NCBI GenBank assembly: GCA_025936115.1
Contig: JAICTZ010000034.1
Coordinates: 17,095 to 81,094, forward strand
Source of the DNA: Polyangiaceae bacterium
GTDB taxonomy: Bacteria > Myxococcota_A > Polyangia > Polyangiales > Polyangiaceae
DNA length: 64,000 nt
Direction of reading: 5' to 3'
Shown: in pieces, positions 1 through 9,595 of the stretch
Numbering within the stretch: position 1 is the first letter of the stretch
Layout: each line of letters opens with the position of its first letter
Notes under the pieces: model-generated
Databases searched by the model: none
What the model was told of the DNA's origin: nothing
What the model saw: only the letters and a program-made list of their open reading frames with translations
Made by a program: the position numbers and the translations under genes

Positions 1-846
1 CCGCTCGCCGATCACGACGGCATCCCGTACCTGTCACTCACGCCCGCCGAGGAGCAGGTCCAACCGATCAGGCCCTACGTGTTCGTGATCCCGGCCCTCT
101 CGACGGCCTACGCCGAGCGCTACCTCGAGTACATGCAGGCCCAGAAGATCAAGAAGATCGCCGTCGCGCACGATACCAAGGGCGCGTATGCCGTCGCGGG
201 TTACACCGCGATGAAGTCACTCGCCCCGCGCTACGGCGTCGAGATCGTGAGGGACGAAGACTTCGAGATGACGACCAGCGACTTTAGTCCGCTGTTCACG
301 CACTTGAAGGGCTCGGGCGCGCAAGCTTTCGTGTTCTGGGGCACGGGCCCCTCGGGCGTCACGGTCACGAAGCAATACGCCGCGGCCAACCTCAAGATTC
401 CGCTGTTCATGACGCCGTCGCAGGCCAGCAAGTTGTGGCTCGAGCCCGTGGGTGCGGCGGGAGAAGGCGTCAGCGTGCTCAGCGCGATCGGCGTCGTGGG
501 CGAGTACCTGCCCGACGGCCCGCAGAAGCGCGTGATCTCCGAGATGGCGCAGCCGTTTCAGCAGAAATACGGCTACGCGCCGCCACAGTTCGCGCAGGAC
601 GGCTACAGTGCGTGCTTGCTCCTGTTCGAGGCCATGAAGAAGGCGAACAGCGCGAAACGCGACCAGATCCAGCAGACGCTCGAGCAACTCACGCTGCTTA
701 CCCCGAACGGTCAGTATCGCTACTCGAAGACGGATCACTCGGGGCTCACACGCGAGTTCATTTCCGTCAACGTGGTCCAGGGCGGCAAGTTCGTCCCCAC
801 GCCGTGGGCGAAGGAACAGCTCGTGCGAACCGTCGCCGCCGAGTGA
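1..846 (+). CDS. ABC transporter substrate-binding protein, LivK/Peripla_BP_6 type (5' partial)
   Basis: The reading frame is open from the first base, so the signal peptide and N-terminal lobe lie outside the window; the GTG at 79 is an internal codon. The visible 281 residues have the alternating strand/helix pattern of a periplasmic binding protein, with the inter-lobe stretch KIAVAHDTKGAYAVAG and the late segment AQDGYSACLLLFEAMKKA typical of branched-chain amino-acid receptors. It stops 6 nt before livG and is followed by two ATPases and two permeases, so it is almost certainly the receptor of that importer. The ligand could be a branched-chain amino acid, urea, an amide or an aromatic acid; the sequence does not decide this. 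Confidence 0.88.
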   Translation, partial: PLADHDGIPYLSLTPAEEQVQPIRPYVFVIPALSTAYAERYLEYMQAQKIKKIAVAHDTKGAYAVAGYTAMKSLAPRYGVEIVRDEDFEMTTSDFSPLFTHLKGSGAQAFVFWGTGPSGVTVTKQYAAANLKIPLFMTPSQASKLWLEPVGAAGEGVSVLSAIGVVGEYLPDGPQKRVISEMAQPFQQKYGYAPPQFAQDGYSACLLLFEAMKKANSAKRDQIQQTLEQLTLLTPNGQYRYSKTDHSGLTREFISVNVVQGGKFVPTPWAKEQLVRTVAAE

Positions 847-852
847 GGTGCG

Positions 853-1610
853 ATGCTGCGCGTCGAAGGGCTCAGCCGTCGTTTCGGTGGCGTCTACGCG
901 CTAGAGAACGTGAGCTTGAACGTCGAGCCCGGAGAGCTACGGGGCATCATCGGGCCGAACGGCGCCGGCAAATCGACGCTCTTCAATCTGATCACGGGAC
1001 ATCTGCGCGCAAACAGCGGTAACGTCTTCTTTCGCGACGAAGCCATCGACTCACTCGGAGCGCACGCGAGAGCGCAGCGCGGGATCGCCGTCGTGTACCA
1101 GGGCGCGCGTATCTTCCGTGGCATGACCGTGCTCGAGAACGTGATGGTCGGAGCGCACCGGAGGACGCGGCACGGCTTCATCGAGGCCGCTCTGCGCTCA
1201 CCCCGCAGCCGGCGCGAGGACGAGGCCGTGCGGCTCTTGTCGGCGGCGCTCTTGACGCTGGTGGGACTCGGCGGACTCGGCGATCGGCCCGCCGAGTCCC
1301 TGCCGCTCGGTCAACAGCGGTCGCTGCAGCTCGCGCGAGCCTTGGCGGCGGAGCCCACGCTGTTGCTCCTGGACGAGCCAGCGTCGGGGCTGCGCGAAGC
1401 CGAGCGACACCATTTCGCGGAGTTGATTCGGAGTCTACGCGCGAGCGGGCTCACGATCGTGCTCGTCGAGCACGACGTGCCGCTCGTCACGACTCTCTCG
1501 GACCGCATCACGGTGCTCGATCTCGGACGCGTGATCGCCGAAGGGACACCCGCCGAGGTGCGGGAAGATCCCGCCGTCATCGGCGCGTACCTCGGTTCGC
1601 CGAGAGCGTC

Positions 1611-1614
<4 letters not shown>
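853..1614 (+). CDS. livG: Branched-chain amino-acid type ABC transporter, ATPase LivG
   Basis: 253 residues, the usual LivG length. Walker A is GPNGAGKST near residue 36, the signature helix reads LPLGQQRSLQLARAL (the Liv version of LSGGQ), Walker B is LLLLDEP, and the switch histidine is in VLVEHDV. It would power import through LivH/LivM on the cytoplasmic face of the inner membrane. The start ATG follows a purine-rich GAGGTGCG. The gene starts 6 nt after the binding-protein gene and its stop overlaps the livF start in ATGA, so translation is coupled. Family assignment is firm; the substrate is inferred only from context. Confidence 0.93.
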
Positions 1615-2281
<667 letters not shown>

Positions 2282-2285
<4 letters not shown>

Positions 2286-3142
2286 GCGCATTCGTCTCGT
2301 ACGTCTTGCACGGCCTCGCCGTGGGCTCCGGCTTTGCGCTGCTCGCGGGCGGCATCATCATCATCTATCGGGTCACGCGCGTCGTGAACCTCGCGCAGGG
2401 CACCTTTGCCGTACTCGCCGCGTTCATGACGACGACGCTGCTCGGCTCGCGGTTGCCGCACGGTCTCGCCGAGCTGCTCGCGACGCTCGTCGCGGCGCTC
2501 GCCGGAGGGCTCGCGGGCCTCGTCGCCGTCGGCAAGCGCGGCACGACTCCGCAGGCGTCCCTGATCGCGACCCTGGGACTTGCTATTTTGGGGTACGCCG
2601 TCGAGATCTTGGCCTGGGGCGACGAGCCGCGTTCGTTCTCGGGCCTCGACGGCTCGCTCGAGCTCGCGGGGGTCGAATTTCCGAAGCAGTACGTGCTCGT
2701 CGTGGGCGTGACCCTCGCCGTCTTCGCGCTGCTCGAGCTATTTTTCGAGCGGACCTACGCGGGCAAGGCGATGAGCGCCTGCGCGTCGAATCCCTACGCC
2801 GCGACGCTCGTCGGCATCAGCGTGGTGCGCATGGCGCTCTTCGCGTTCGTGCTCGCGGGGGCGCTCGGCGGCCTGGCGGGGGTGCTGCTGACGCCGCTCA
2901 CTCCGCTCTCGTACGACAGCGATCTTTCGCTCTTCGTCAACGGATTTGCCGCGGCGATCCTCGCGGGACTCAAGCGACCCGTGTTGGCGCTGGGCGGCGG
3001 CCTCTTGCTCGGCGTCGCGCAAGCGCTCGTCGCCGGCTACGCCAAGGCGTCGTATCAAAGCATGCTCGCGCTGCTGCTCACGCTCGCCATTCTCGTCGTG
3101 CAAGGTGCGCGCCGGCCCGCGCTGCACGCGTTCGAGGACTGA
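2282..3142 (+). CDS. livH: Branched-chain amino-acid type ABC transporter, permease LivH
   Basis: 286 residues, very hydrophobic, about eight predicted membrane spans. Near the N-terminus it carries GLAVGSGFALLAGGIIIIYR and then VNLAQGTFAVLAAF, the LivH family signature. Later the segment YAGKAMSACASNPYAATLVGI matches the conserved cytoplasmic loop of these permeases. GTG start chosen because it forms a GTGA overlap with the livF stop and because the first span follows at once. It forms the inner-membrane channel with LivM. Confidence 0.92.
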
Positions 3143-4158
3143 TGCAGAAGGGACACTCGGCCTTCTTCGCGTTGCTGCTCGGCACGCTGTGCCTCGCGCG
3201 GTTCCTCGGCGAAAGCGCGCTCTCGCTCTACGTGCTGTTCGCGCTCACGGCGATCGTCACGGTCGGCGTCTCGCTGCTCATGGGCCAGGCGGGACAAGTG
3301 TCGCTCGGTCAAGGCGCCTTCTATGCATGCGGCGCTTACACCGCCGGCGTACTCACCACGCACGGCTGTCCCGGCGCCGTCGCGCTCCTCGTCGCGCCCT
3401 GTGCCGCGGCGGCGCTCGCCGTCGTGATTGGCGTGCCACTCCTCCTGCTGCGCGGTCATCACCTCGCGTTCGCAACGCTGGCGGCGCATCTGATTTTTCT
3501 CTCGGTCATCGGTGAAATGACCGTCACGGGCGGCGACGTGGGCCTGCAGGGCATCCCGCGCCTGCGCCTCGGACCGCTCGAGCTCGACTCGGTCAGAAGC
3601 TACGCGTACCTGAGCTCGCTCGCGCTCGTCGCGGTCGTGGTCGTCGCCCGCAACATCCTCGCTTCGCGCCCGGGACGCGGCCTGCGTGCGCTCTCGAGCA
3701 GCGAGCTTGCGGCCGCGTCTTCCGCGATCCCCGTCGGACGCTACAAGCTCGCGGTGTTCTCGTTGTCTGCGGGCTTCGCCGGGCTCGCGGGTGGCATCTA
3801 TGCCTTCTACATGGGCTACCTCGCGCCGGGCTCGTTCCCGGTGCTGCTCTCGGTGGAGTACGTCGTGATGGCCACCGTCGGAGGGCTCGGAACGATCTCG
3901 GGCGGCGTGCTCGGTGCCGCCGTCGTCTTGCTGCTCGTCCACGCGCTGAGCCGCCTCGCGACGACGAGCGGAATGCCGATGAGCGCGCCCGTGATTCTGT
4001 CGTACGCGGTTTACGCCGTCTTGCTGATCACGACCGTGTTGTTCTTACCGGGCGGCATCGTGTCGCTCGTCGCGGCGGCGTCGGAACGCGCGTCGCGGCG
4101 GAGCGCAAAAAAAGCCTCGGAGGCGGCGACCTCGTCGAGCACGACTCCGTCCGGCTGA
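3142..4158 (+). CDS. livM: Branched-chain amino-acid type ABC transporter, permease LivM
   Basis: 338 residues when started at the ATG that overlaps the livH stop by one base (TGATG); the frame is open further upstream but that part only shadows livH. About nine hydrophobic spans; the stretch VSLLMGQAGQVSLGQGAFYA is the LivM hallmark, and GGIYAFYMGYLAPGSF is the conserved later loop. The C-terminal tail (SERASRRSAKKASEAA) is polar and cytoplasmic. Last gene of the operon; it converges with the GH27 gene 32 nt away. Confidence 0.92.
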   Translation: MQKGHSAFFALLLGTLCLARFLGESALSLYVLFALTAIVTVGVSLLMGQAGQVSLGQGAFYACGAYTAGVLTTHGCPGAVALLVAPCAAAALAVVIGVPLLLLRGHHLAFATLAAHLIFLSVIGEMTVTGGDVGLQGIPRLRLGPLELDSVRSYAYLSSLALVAVVVVARNILASRPGRGLRALSSSELAAASSAIPVGRYKLAVFSLSAGFAGLAGGIYAFYMGYLAPGSFPVLLSVEYVVMATVGGLGTISGGVLGAAVVLLLVHALSRLATTSGMPMSAPVILSYAVYAVLLITTVLFLPGGIVSLVAAASERASRRSAKKASEAATSSSTTPSG

Positions 4159-4190
4159 ATCGCGGCGCTCGTGACGCTGCGGAGCCCGGG

Positions 4191-5813
4191 TCAGGAGCCG
4201 CTGACGATCTTGAGCATCACGACGTCGTGGCTCGCCACGTTCGCCGCCGTGTACTGGTCCGTGAACGGGCCGAGGTCCTTGGCTTGCCAGAGGTCGCGCA
4301 CGGTGGCGCTGCCGGCGGGGAGACCGATTTGGCTCCATTTGACGGTGATGGATGCGCTCGAGGAACCGCGGTTGAAGAGCGCGACCGCGCGCGTGTTCGT
4401 CCCCGTCAGGGTCTTCGACCAGACTTCCTGGTTCGTGCCCGACCCGGCCACGACGCGTCCCTGCTGCCCGAGCGGATCCTGATCGACGGCAACCACTTCC
4501 GCGTTCGTGAGGATCGCCTTGGTGTTCGCGCTCATCGTGCTGAGGTCGTTACCCGTGATGAGCGGCGCCGCCATGATGCACCACATGCTGAAGTGCGCGC
4601 GCCCTTCGGTGTCGTTCAAGCCGTTGCCGACCTCGAGCATGTCGGGGTCGTTCCAGTGTCCGGGACCCGCGCCGGCGTACTCCGGCTTGTCCTTGTCGAT
4701 GAGACGAATCACCGAGTCCCAGTTGGCCGAGATGTCGAATTCGATGCGCCACATGTTGGCGATGTTGACCAGATCGATCGAGCAGCTCGACGGCGTGCAG
4801 TAGGGACCCTGATCGGCGGGGTTGATGCTGTAGAAAATGGGCCGGCCCGTCTTTTTCAGCGCGTCGCGCATCACGGCGAAGCGGCTCAAATCACCCTGAC
4901 ACTTGTCGTATTTGAGGTAATCGACGCCCCAGCTGGCCCACATCTGCGCGTCGTCAGTCTCGTGATCTTTGCTGCCGACGCCGCCTGTATAACCGCCGTA
5001 GAGCCCGGCGCAGGTCTTGGTGTTCGGCGTCGAGTAGAGACCGAGTTTCAAGCCTTTGCCGTGCACGTAGTCGGCGAGCGAGGCCATGCCGGAGGGGAAC
5101 TTGCTGGAGTTCACCTGGATCTTGCCGCTCGAGTCGCGCCCGTTCATCCAACAGTCGTCGAGATTGACGTACTCATAACCCACGTCCTTCATGCCGGTCG
5201 TGACGAAGGCGTCGGCCATCTTCTTCACGACGGTCTCGTTCAGGCCGTCGCAAGCAAACTTGTTCCATGAGTTCCAGCCCATGGGCGGTGTCGCGCCGAC
5301 CACGGTCGAGCCCGAGCCGCCGACGCTCGTCGAGCCACCCATCGCGTTGCGACCGCCAGCGCCGGCCATGCCGCCCGCTGCTGCTCCACCCGAGCCACCA
5401 GCCGTCCCGCCCGCGCCGGACGCGCCTGCGTGCGACGTCGCGCCACCACGCCCGGCGCCGGGCATCATCGTGCCGCCGGCTCCCGACGCGCCACCCGCGC
5501 CGTGCCCGCTCTCGCCCGCGGTGCTTCCGCCGGCTCCAGTCATGCCTCCCGTCGTGCCGCCGCGACCCGCGCTCGACGTACCACCCGCGGCGTTGACACC
5601 TCCGGTGCCGCCCGTACCTCCCGTGGCACCGGTGCCGCCACTGCCGCCCGACGCGCTGGCGCCCGCATGGCCGCTCGTTGTCCCGGCCGAGCCGGGGGCC
5701 GTGCCCGCGGCTCCTGCAGTGGGCGGATTGCTCGGGGATTCCGAGCTGGAGCACGCCGCCACGGCGAGGACGAACACCGGCGCAACAAGTGAAAGAACAG
5801 CTCGCATTCGCAT
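4191..5813 (-). CDS. Secreted lipoprotein alpha-galactosidase, GH27
   Basis: 540 residues from the ATG at 5813 (a second ATG six bases in gives MRAVLSLV). Signal peptide with lipobox AVAAC (Cys21), then about 150 residues of Gly/Ser/Thr/Ala linker, then a GH27 domain from about residue 174: PPMGWNSWNKFACDG, VNLDDCW, nucleophile Asp303 in YLKYDKC, acid/base Asp360 in WRIEFDIS. A short C-terminal beta domain follows (about 450-540). GH27 removes alpha-1,6-galactose, for example from galactomannan. Starts back-to-back with the 5934 lipoprotein gene, 120 nt apart. Some GH27 members act on other alpha-linked sugars, so exact specificity is inferred. Confidence 0.92.
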   Translation of the reverse strand: MRMRAVLSLVAPVFVLAVAACSSSESPSNPPTAGAAGTAPGSAGTTSGHAGASASGGSGGTGATGGTGGTGGVNAAGGTSSAGRGGTTGGMTGAGGSTAGESGHGAGGASGAGGTMMPGAGRGGATSHAGASGAGGTAGGSGGAAAGGMAGAGGRNAMGGSTSVGGSGSTVVGATPPMGWNSWNKFACDGLNETVVKKMADAFVTTGMKDVGYEYVNLDDCWMNGRDSSGKIQVNSSKFPSGMASLADYVHGKGLKLGLYSTPNTKTCAGLYGGYTGGVGSKDHETDDAQMWASWGVDYLKYDKCQGDLSRFAVMRDALKKTGRPIFYSINPADQGPYCTPSSCSIDLVNIANMWRIEFDISANWDSVIRLIDKDKPEYAGAGPGHWNDPDMLEVGNGLNDTEGRAHFSMWCIMAAPLITGNDLSTMSANTKAILTNAEVVAVDQDPLGQQGRVVAGSGTNQEVWSKTLTGTNTRAVALFNRGSSSASITVKWSQIGLPAGSATVRDLWQAKDLGPFTDQYTAANVASHDVVMLKIVSGS

Positions 5814-5933
5814 CGAGCAGTGGCCCGAGCGACCGGTTTCCGTTGACGCCGGCGAGATCGCCCGGGCGGCGCGGACCTCCGAGCGGCGTTTGGGGGTGAC
5901 AAGCGCCGGGCGAAAAGTGAAGACTAGGGCAGC

Positions 5934-6764
5934 GTGTTCGCTAAGTTGGCGCTCCTGATTCTTGCCGGTTCGGCCGTGGCGTGCGAGCCCGAGCTCAAGG
6001 TCGGAACGTGGCCGTGCACTTCGTCTTCGGGGCCCGCGGGCACCATGCCGGACGGCTCGGTCGCTCCCATCATGGATCCCATGCCGGTGCCGTGGCAAAA
6101 CGGGTTCGAGGACGGCTTCTGCGGTTACGCGAACGCCAAGGGCTACTGTTACAAACACCCGGCGTCGTCGTACGAGGTGGTCGAGGCGCCGGTGCATTCG
6201 GGGCAACACGCCGCGAGGTTCAGCGTGACGGCCGACGACTCGGTCGACGGCAAGCAGACGCGCTGCGTGCGCGAGGGTGCGATGCCGCCGGACGCAGTCT
6301 ATGGCGCGTGGTTCTTCCTCTCCGCGGCCGTGAGCGGCGGAAATTGGAACCTGATGTACTTCAACGCCGGTAACGCGGACGGACTCAACGGGCTTCCCGC
6401 CGGCGGTGCCGAGTGGGACGTCTCCATCGGAGACGGCGACGGCGGCCCGCTCACGCTCCACATCTTGAATCACATGGATAGGCTCCCCGACACGACCGAC
6501 GGCGGAACGCCTCCCCCGGCTCCCCCGGTGCCGGTGGGTGAGTGGTTCCACGTCGAGTTTCGCATCGTGCGCGCGCAGGACGCGACGGGCAGGGTCACTC
6601 TCTCTCAAGACGGGCAGCCCGTCCAAGACTTCAAAAACCTCCAAACGGAGCTCACGGGCGCCACGTGGGGTCAGTGGTACGTGGGTAATTTGGTGGGTAA
6701 CGTGACGCCGCCAGAGTCCACGCTGTACGTGGACGACGTGAGCATTGCGCCCCCTCCTCCCTGA
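5934..6764 (+). CDS. Putative lipoprotein with a jelly-roll (polysaccharide-lyase/lectin-like) domain
   Basis: 276 residues from a GTG start. Lipobox SAVAC at Cys17, then a short Pro/Ser stretch and a beta-rich domain. Features such as FEDGFCGYANAKGYCYKH, YGAWFFLS, GEWFHVEFRIV and a final LYVDDVSIAP resemble concanavalin-A/LamG-like folds found in secreted lyases and lectins. No catalytic residues can be assigned. Divergent from the GH27 gene and immediately upstream of the 6745 gene, whose proposed start overlaps its end by 20 nt. Probably surface carbohydrate binding or cleavage; the function is unknown. Confidence 0.6.
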   Translation: MFAKLALLILAGSAVACEPELKVGTWPCTSSSGPAGTMPDGSVAPIMDPMPVPWQNGFEDGFCGYANAKGYCYKHPASSYEVVEAPVHSGQHAARFSVTADDSVDGKQTRCVREGAMPPDAVYGAWFFLSAAVSGGNWNLMYFNAGNADGLNGLPAGGAEWDVSIGDGDGGPLTLHILNHMDRLPDTTDGGTPPPAPPVPVGEWFHVEFRIVRAQDATGRVTLSQDGQPVQDFKNLQTELTGATWGQWYVGNLVGNVTPPESTLYVDDVSIAPPPP

Positions 6765-7893
6765 GCCCGCGGGCGCCCGGCGGCGCCGCACTGCGCTGTG
6801 CATGGGGTTCGCCTGCGCTGCGACCCTCTCGCACGCGGCGGCGCAGAGCCGACTCGAGCTCACGTGGGAGGCGCCGCCCGAGTGCCCGCAAGGCCCGGCC
6901 GTGCGCCAAAAGGTGGACGCGCTCCTCGGCAACGGCGCGCGGAAAACCATCCAGCTGCGCGCCACGGGGCGCATCGTGCGGAACGAAGGCCGCTATCGCC
7001 TGACGCTCACCGTGCAGGAGCAGAACCGCCCTCGCAACCGCACCATCGACGCGGAGACGTGCGACGACCTGGCGGGAGCAGCCGCCGTGGCGCTCGGGCT
7101 GCTTTTGCGCGGCGAATCCGGACCGGCCGCGGCGGGCACCTCGCCCGGCGACTCCACGGCAGCGAACGGCGCAAACGACACCGACGGCGCGAACGACGCG
7201 AACGACGCGAACGCGCGCAGCGAAACGGACGCACAAGGGGCCTCGCGCACCGACGCGAAAAACTCGACGACGAGCTCGACCAAGAACCCGACCGCAAAGA
7301 GCACGGCCGCGGCGACACGCTCTGAAACGACGCCGCAAACGCCGGCGGACGCCGACGGCGTCGCGGCGCCGCGCCGCTGGAGGGTGCTGCTGCGTGCACC
7401 CGTCGTTCACTTCGACGTTGCACGCTTGCCTAAGCCCAGCATCGGATTGGGCGCAGGCCTCGGCTTTAGTTATGACGAGTGGAGTGTGGGTGTGTCGGGG
7501 CGCGTGTATTCCGAACAGACACTGTGGTCGGACCTCGTGACTCCCGACGCGGGCGCCGTAGCTCATCGCGCGGTGCTGGAAATGTGGGTGTGCCGCGGCT
7601 TCCGCTCGGGCAGCGTGGAGCTCGCGCCGTGCCTGAGCGCCGGGCTCGACCACATCGTTACGCGGGGCACAGGCGCGGACGTGCAGCCGCAATCGGCCCG
7701 CTCGAGCTCGGTACTGCTCGGCGTAGCAGGCGCGGGGAAGTTCTACCTGGCCAACTGGCTAGCTGTCGCCGCGTCCGCAACGCTGGGACTGGAAACTGCA
7801 CGCCCGAAGATCACCATCTCGGGCCTGGGTGAGGTGCAAACCCTGGGACCGGTTGCAGTTTCTCTGGCGCTCGGGCCCGAGTGGATTTTTTGA
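6745..7893 (+). CDS. Hypothetical secreted protein
   Basis: 382 residues if started at TTG 6745, which gives a basic n-region (GARRRRTALC) before the hydrophobic stretch and a cleavage-like AHAAAQS; the ATG at 6802 is an alternative giving 363 residues but a weak signal. An N-terminal domain (about 35-125) contains ECPQGPAVRQKVDALLG. A low-complexity Asn/Asp/Thr/Ser stretch follows (about 130-205, repeats like NDANDAN), then a beta-strand-rich C-terminal half ending in Phe, which resembles a small outer-membrane barrel. It precedes the sigma-factor gene by 40 nt and may be part of the same envelope-stress type unit. No family recognised. Confidence 0.6.
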   Translation: MRPLLPEPAGARRRRTALCMGFACAATLSHAAAQSRLELTWEAPPECPQGPAVRQKVDALLGNGARKTIQLRATGRIVRNEGRYRLTLTVQEQNRPRNRTIDAETCDDLAGAAAVALGLLLRGESGPAAAGTSPGDSTAANGANDTDGANDANDANARSETDAQGASRTDAKNSTTSSTKNPTAKSTAAATRSETTPQTPADADGVAAPRRWRVLLRAPVVHFDVARLPKPSIGLGAGLGFSYDEWSVGVSGRVYSEQTLWSDLVTPDAGAVAHRAVLEMWVCRGFRSGSVELAPCLSAGLDHIVTRGTGADVQPQSARSSSVLLGVAGAGKFYLANWLAVAASATLGLETARPKITISGLGEVQTLGPVAVSLALGPEWIF

Positions 7894-7933
7894 CGGACGG
7901 GAGAGGCCATCGCCACTGCTTGACGGGTTGAGC

Positions 7934-8548
7934 ATGGCAGCCAATCACGCGGCAGCCCGCGCTCAGCGGTTACCCGAGGCAAGCGGGCCCCGCTGCGCTA
8001 CGGCGATTTCGGAAATACCTGCCTTCGAGCAGATCTACGAACGATATTTCGATTTCGTTTGGTCGTCGGCGCGCCGACTGGGTGCGAGCGACGCTGCCAT
8101 GGATGACGTCGTCCAGGAAATCTTCATCGTGATTCACGCCAAGGTCCGCACGCTGCAAAAGCCAGAGTCGCTGCGGAGCTGGATCTACGGCATCGTGCGG
8201 CGGACGGTGAGTGACCATCACCGTGCGCGGCGCGCGCGCGAAGCCTCGGGCGTCGGCCTCGTCGTGCATTACGAGCTCGACCAGCTGCTGCCGAGGACGC
8301 CTCTCGATCTTACCGAGCAGAACGCTCAAGTCCGTCTGCTGTGGAGCTTGCTCGAAGAGCTCGAGCACTCGAAGCGTGAGGTTTTCATCCTCGTGGAGCT
8401 CGAGCAAATGACCGTACCGGAAGTAGCGGAAGCGCTCGAAATCCCCTTGAACACGGCGTATTCGCGGCTACGCGTCGCGCGCCAAGCGTTCGAGGCGTCG
8501 CTCGCTCGGCGCGCGCTCCGCGAAAAGGGAATGCCATGTCGGAATTAG
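7934..8548 (+). CDS. RNA polymerase sigma factor, sigma-70 family, ECF type
   Basis: 204 residues from ATG 7934 (the frame is open upstream to a GTG inside the previous gene, but that part is a shadow). Region 2: FEQIYERYFDFVWSSARRLG, DVVQEIFIVIHAK and SLRSWIYGIVRRTVSDHHR. Region 4: REVFILVELEQMTVPEVAEA, then LEIPLNTAYSRLRVARQAF, the helix-turn-helix that reads the -35 element. No extra C-terminal domain. The stop overlaps the start of the next gene, whose product has a single membrane span and may be its regulator. Target promoters are unknown. Confidence 0.88.
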   Translation: MAANHAAARAQRLPEASGPRCATAISEIPAFEQIYERYFDFVWSSARRLGASDAAMDDVVQEIFIVIHAKVRTLQKPESLRSWIYGIVRRTVSDHHRARRAREASGVGLVVHYELDQLLPRTPLDLTEQNAQVRLLWSLLEELEHSKREVFILVELEQMTVPEVAEALEIPLNTAYSRLRVARQAFEASLARRALREKGMPCRN

Positions 8549-9219
8549 GAATAAACGCGCAGGGGCTGATACTCGCCGGGCGCGGATCGCTCGGCCCCAG
8601 TGCCGCCGATCGCGAGCGTATCGCGCGCGCGCTGCGGGAGCGTCTGGGTGATGGCCTTACAGCAACCTACGCGACGAACACCGCCTCCTCCGGTCTCGCG
8701 TGGAAGGGGTTCGCTCTGCTCGGGACGGTGCTCGCCGTGGGTGGCAGCGTCGCAGCCCTCTCGTTTTCTCGCGGGGACTCGCCGCCGAGCAGCGCGGTCG
8801 CGCCACCGCCGACGGTGCATGCCGTGTCGGCCAGCGCGCCCATCGACCCGCCGAAGGGCGCGGCGGTAAGCGCGTCGAGCGCGACAGCGGCGGAGGCCCA
8901 ACGGGTCGAGGCACGCTCGACCGCGGCGCAGCGCCGGCCGAGTCGCCTGGCGGAAGAGGTGTCGATTCTGTCGCGCGCCGAAACCGAGCTACACGCGGGC
9001 CGACCCGCGAGCGCCCTCGAATTGCTCGAGGAGCATCGGCGTAAGTTTCCGAGCGGCGCTCTCGTACAAGAGCGCATCGCGGCCCGCATTCACGCGCTCT
9101 GCGCGCTCGGGCGCACGAGCGAAGCGGAGTCCGAGCTCGCGCGCCTCAAGCGTGTCTCCCCCGATTCGCCGCAAGAGAGTCGCGCCCGTGAAGCCTGCGC
9201 GCCCGGCGCAAAAGGCTGA
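8536..9219 (+). CDS. Single-pass membrane protein with TPR-like C-terminus, possible sigma-factor partner
   Basis: 227 residues. The cytoplasmic N-terminus (about 1-55) contains ADRERIARALRERLGDG; one membrane span (about 58-75, FALLGTVLAVGGSVAALSF) is followed by an Ala/Pro/Ser-rich region and a helical C-terminus (about 140-220) with a TPR-like pair around LSRAETELHAGRPASALELL and ALGRTSEAESELARLKRVSP. The 13-nt overlap with the sigma gene implies coupled translation. By position and topology it could hold the sigma factor at the membrane, but there is no recognisable zinc anti-sigma motif, so that role is an inference. Confidence 0.65.
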   Translation: MSELGINAQGLILAGRGSLGPSAADRERIARALRERLGDGLTATYATNTASSGLAWKGFALLGTVLAVGGSVAALSFSRGDSPPSSAVAPPPTVHAVSASAPIDPPKGAAVSASSATAAEAQRVEARSTAAQRRPSRLAEEVSILSRAETELHAGRPASALELLEEHRRKFPSGALVQERIAARIHALCALGRTSEAESELARLKRVSPDSPQESRAREACAPGAKG

Positions 9220-9223
9220 ACAG

Positions 9224-9239
9224 TAGGCAGATCGGCCTA
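9224..9239. promoter_or_regulatory. 16-bp palindromic motif, copy 1
   Basis: TAGGCAGATCGGCCTA, one base from a perfect dyad TAGGCCGATCGGCCTA. It lies five bases after the stop of the 8536 gene, in the gap between convergent genes. It is one of five related copies between 9.2 and 20.2 kb. It could bind a dimeric regulator or form a short hairpin in RNA. Confidence 0.5.
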
Positions 9240-9435
9240 GAGCGATTGCGGGTCTCCGCTCAAACGTGCCCGTAAACGTGCCCGAAAAAGCGCACCAGCG
9301 TGCGCGGTCGTGCCGCGAAGCGCCCGGCTCCGCGACTCCTTACTGATCGTCGCGCACGGGCAACTGATCGTCGGGCACGGCACGGGCACGGGGGCGATTG
9401 AGTGTGGGGGACTCGTCGTCCGGCGACACTCGTCA

Positions 9436-9451
9436 TAGGCAGAACGGCCCA
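9436..9451. promoter_or_regulatory. 16-bp palindromic motif, copy 2
   Basis: TAGGCAGAACGGCCCA, followed by T. This subtype (ending GGCCCAT) is shared with copies 3 (reverse) and 4. The 376-nt gap that holds copies 1 and 2 (9220-9595) has no convincing gene. It also contains a direct repeat AACGTGCCCG near 9264 and 9276 with inverted counterparts (CGGGCACG) near 9375-9390, and the hairpin at 9522. Confidence 0.45.
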
Positions 9452-9521
9452 TGCGTGAGAGTCAGTCCGTCGCGAAATGATTTTCGTGACGGAAGCAGCT
9501 CGATGTAGCCACTGCGTTGAT

Positions 9522-9572
9522 GACTGGTACGACGCTTCCGAAGGACGCACCTCGAGAGGCGTCGTGCCAGTC
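9522..9572 (-). terminator. Long hairpin after the GH30 operon
   Basis: Arms GACTGGTACGACGC (9522-9535) and GCGTCGTGCCAGTC (9559-9572) pair over 14 positions with one mismatch around a 23-nt loop. It begins 23 nt past the stop codon of the minus-strand GH30 gene. There is no clear T-run, so it may act as an mRNA 3'-end stabiliser rather than a classic intrinsic terminator. Confidence 0.5.
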
Positions 9573-9595
9573 CTCCAAACGACTCCCGCCGGCGG

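Noticed and set aside
5814..6974. Minus-strand extension of the GH27 frame
   Set aside because: It lies over the 5934 lipoprotein gene, has shadow-type Arg/His composition, and the signal peptide begins at 5813.
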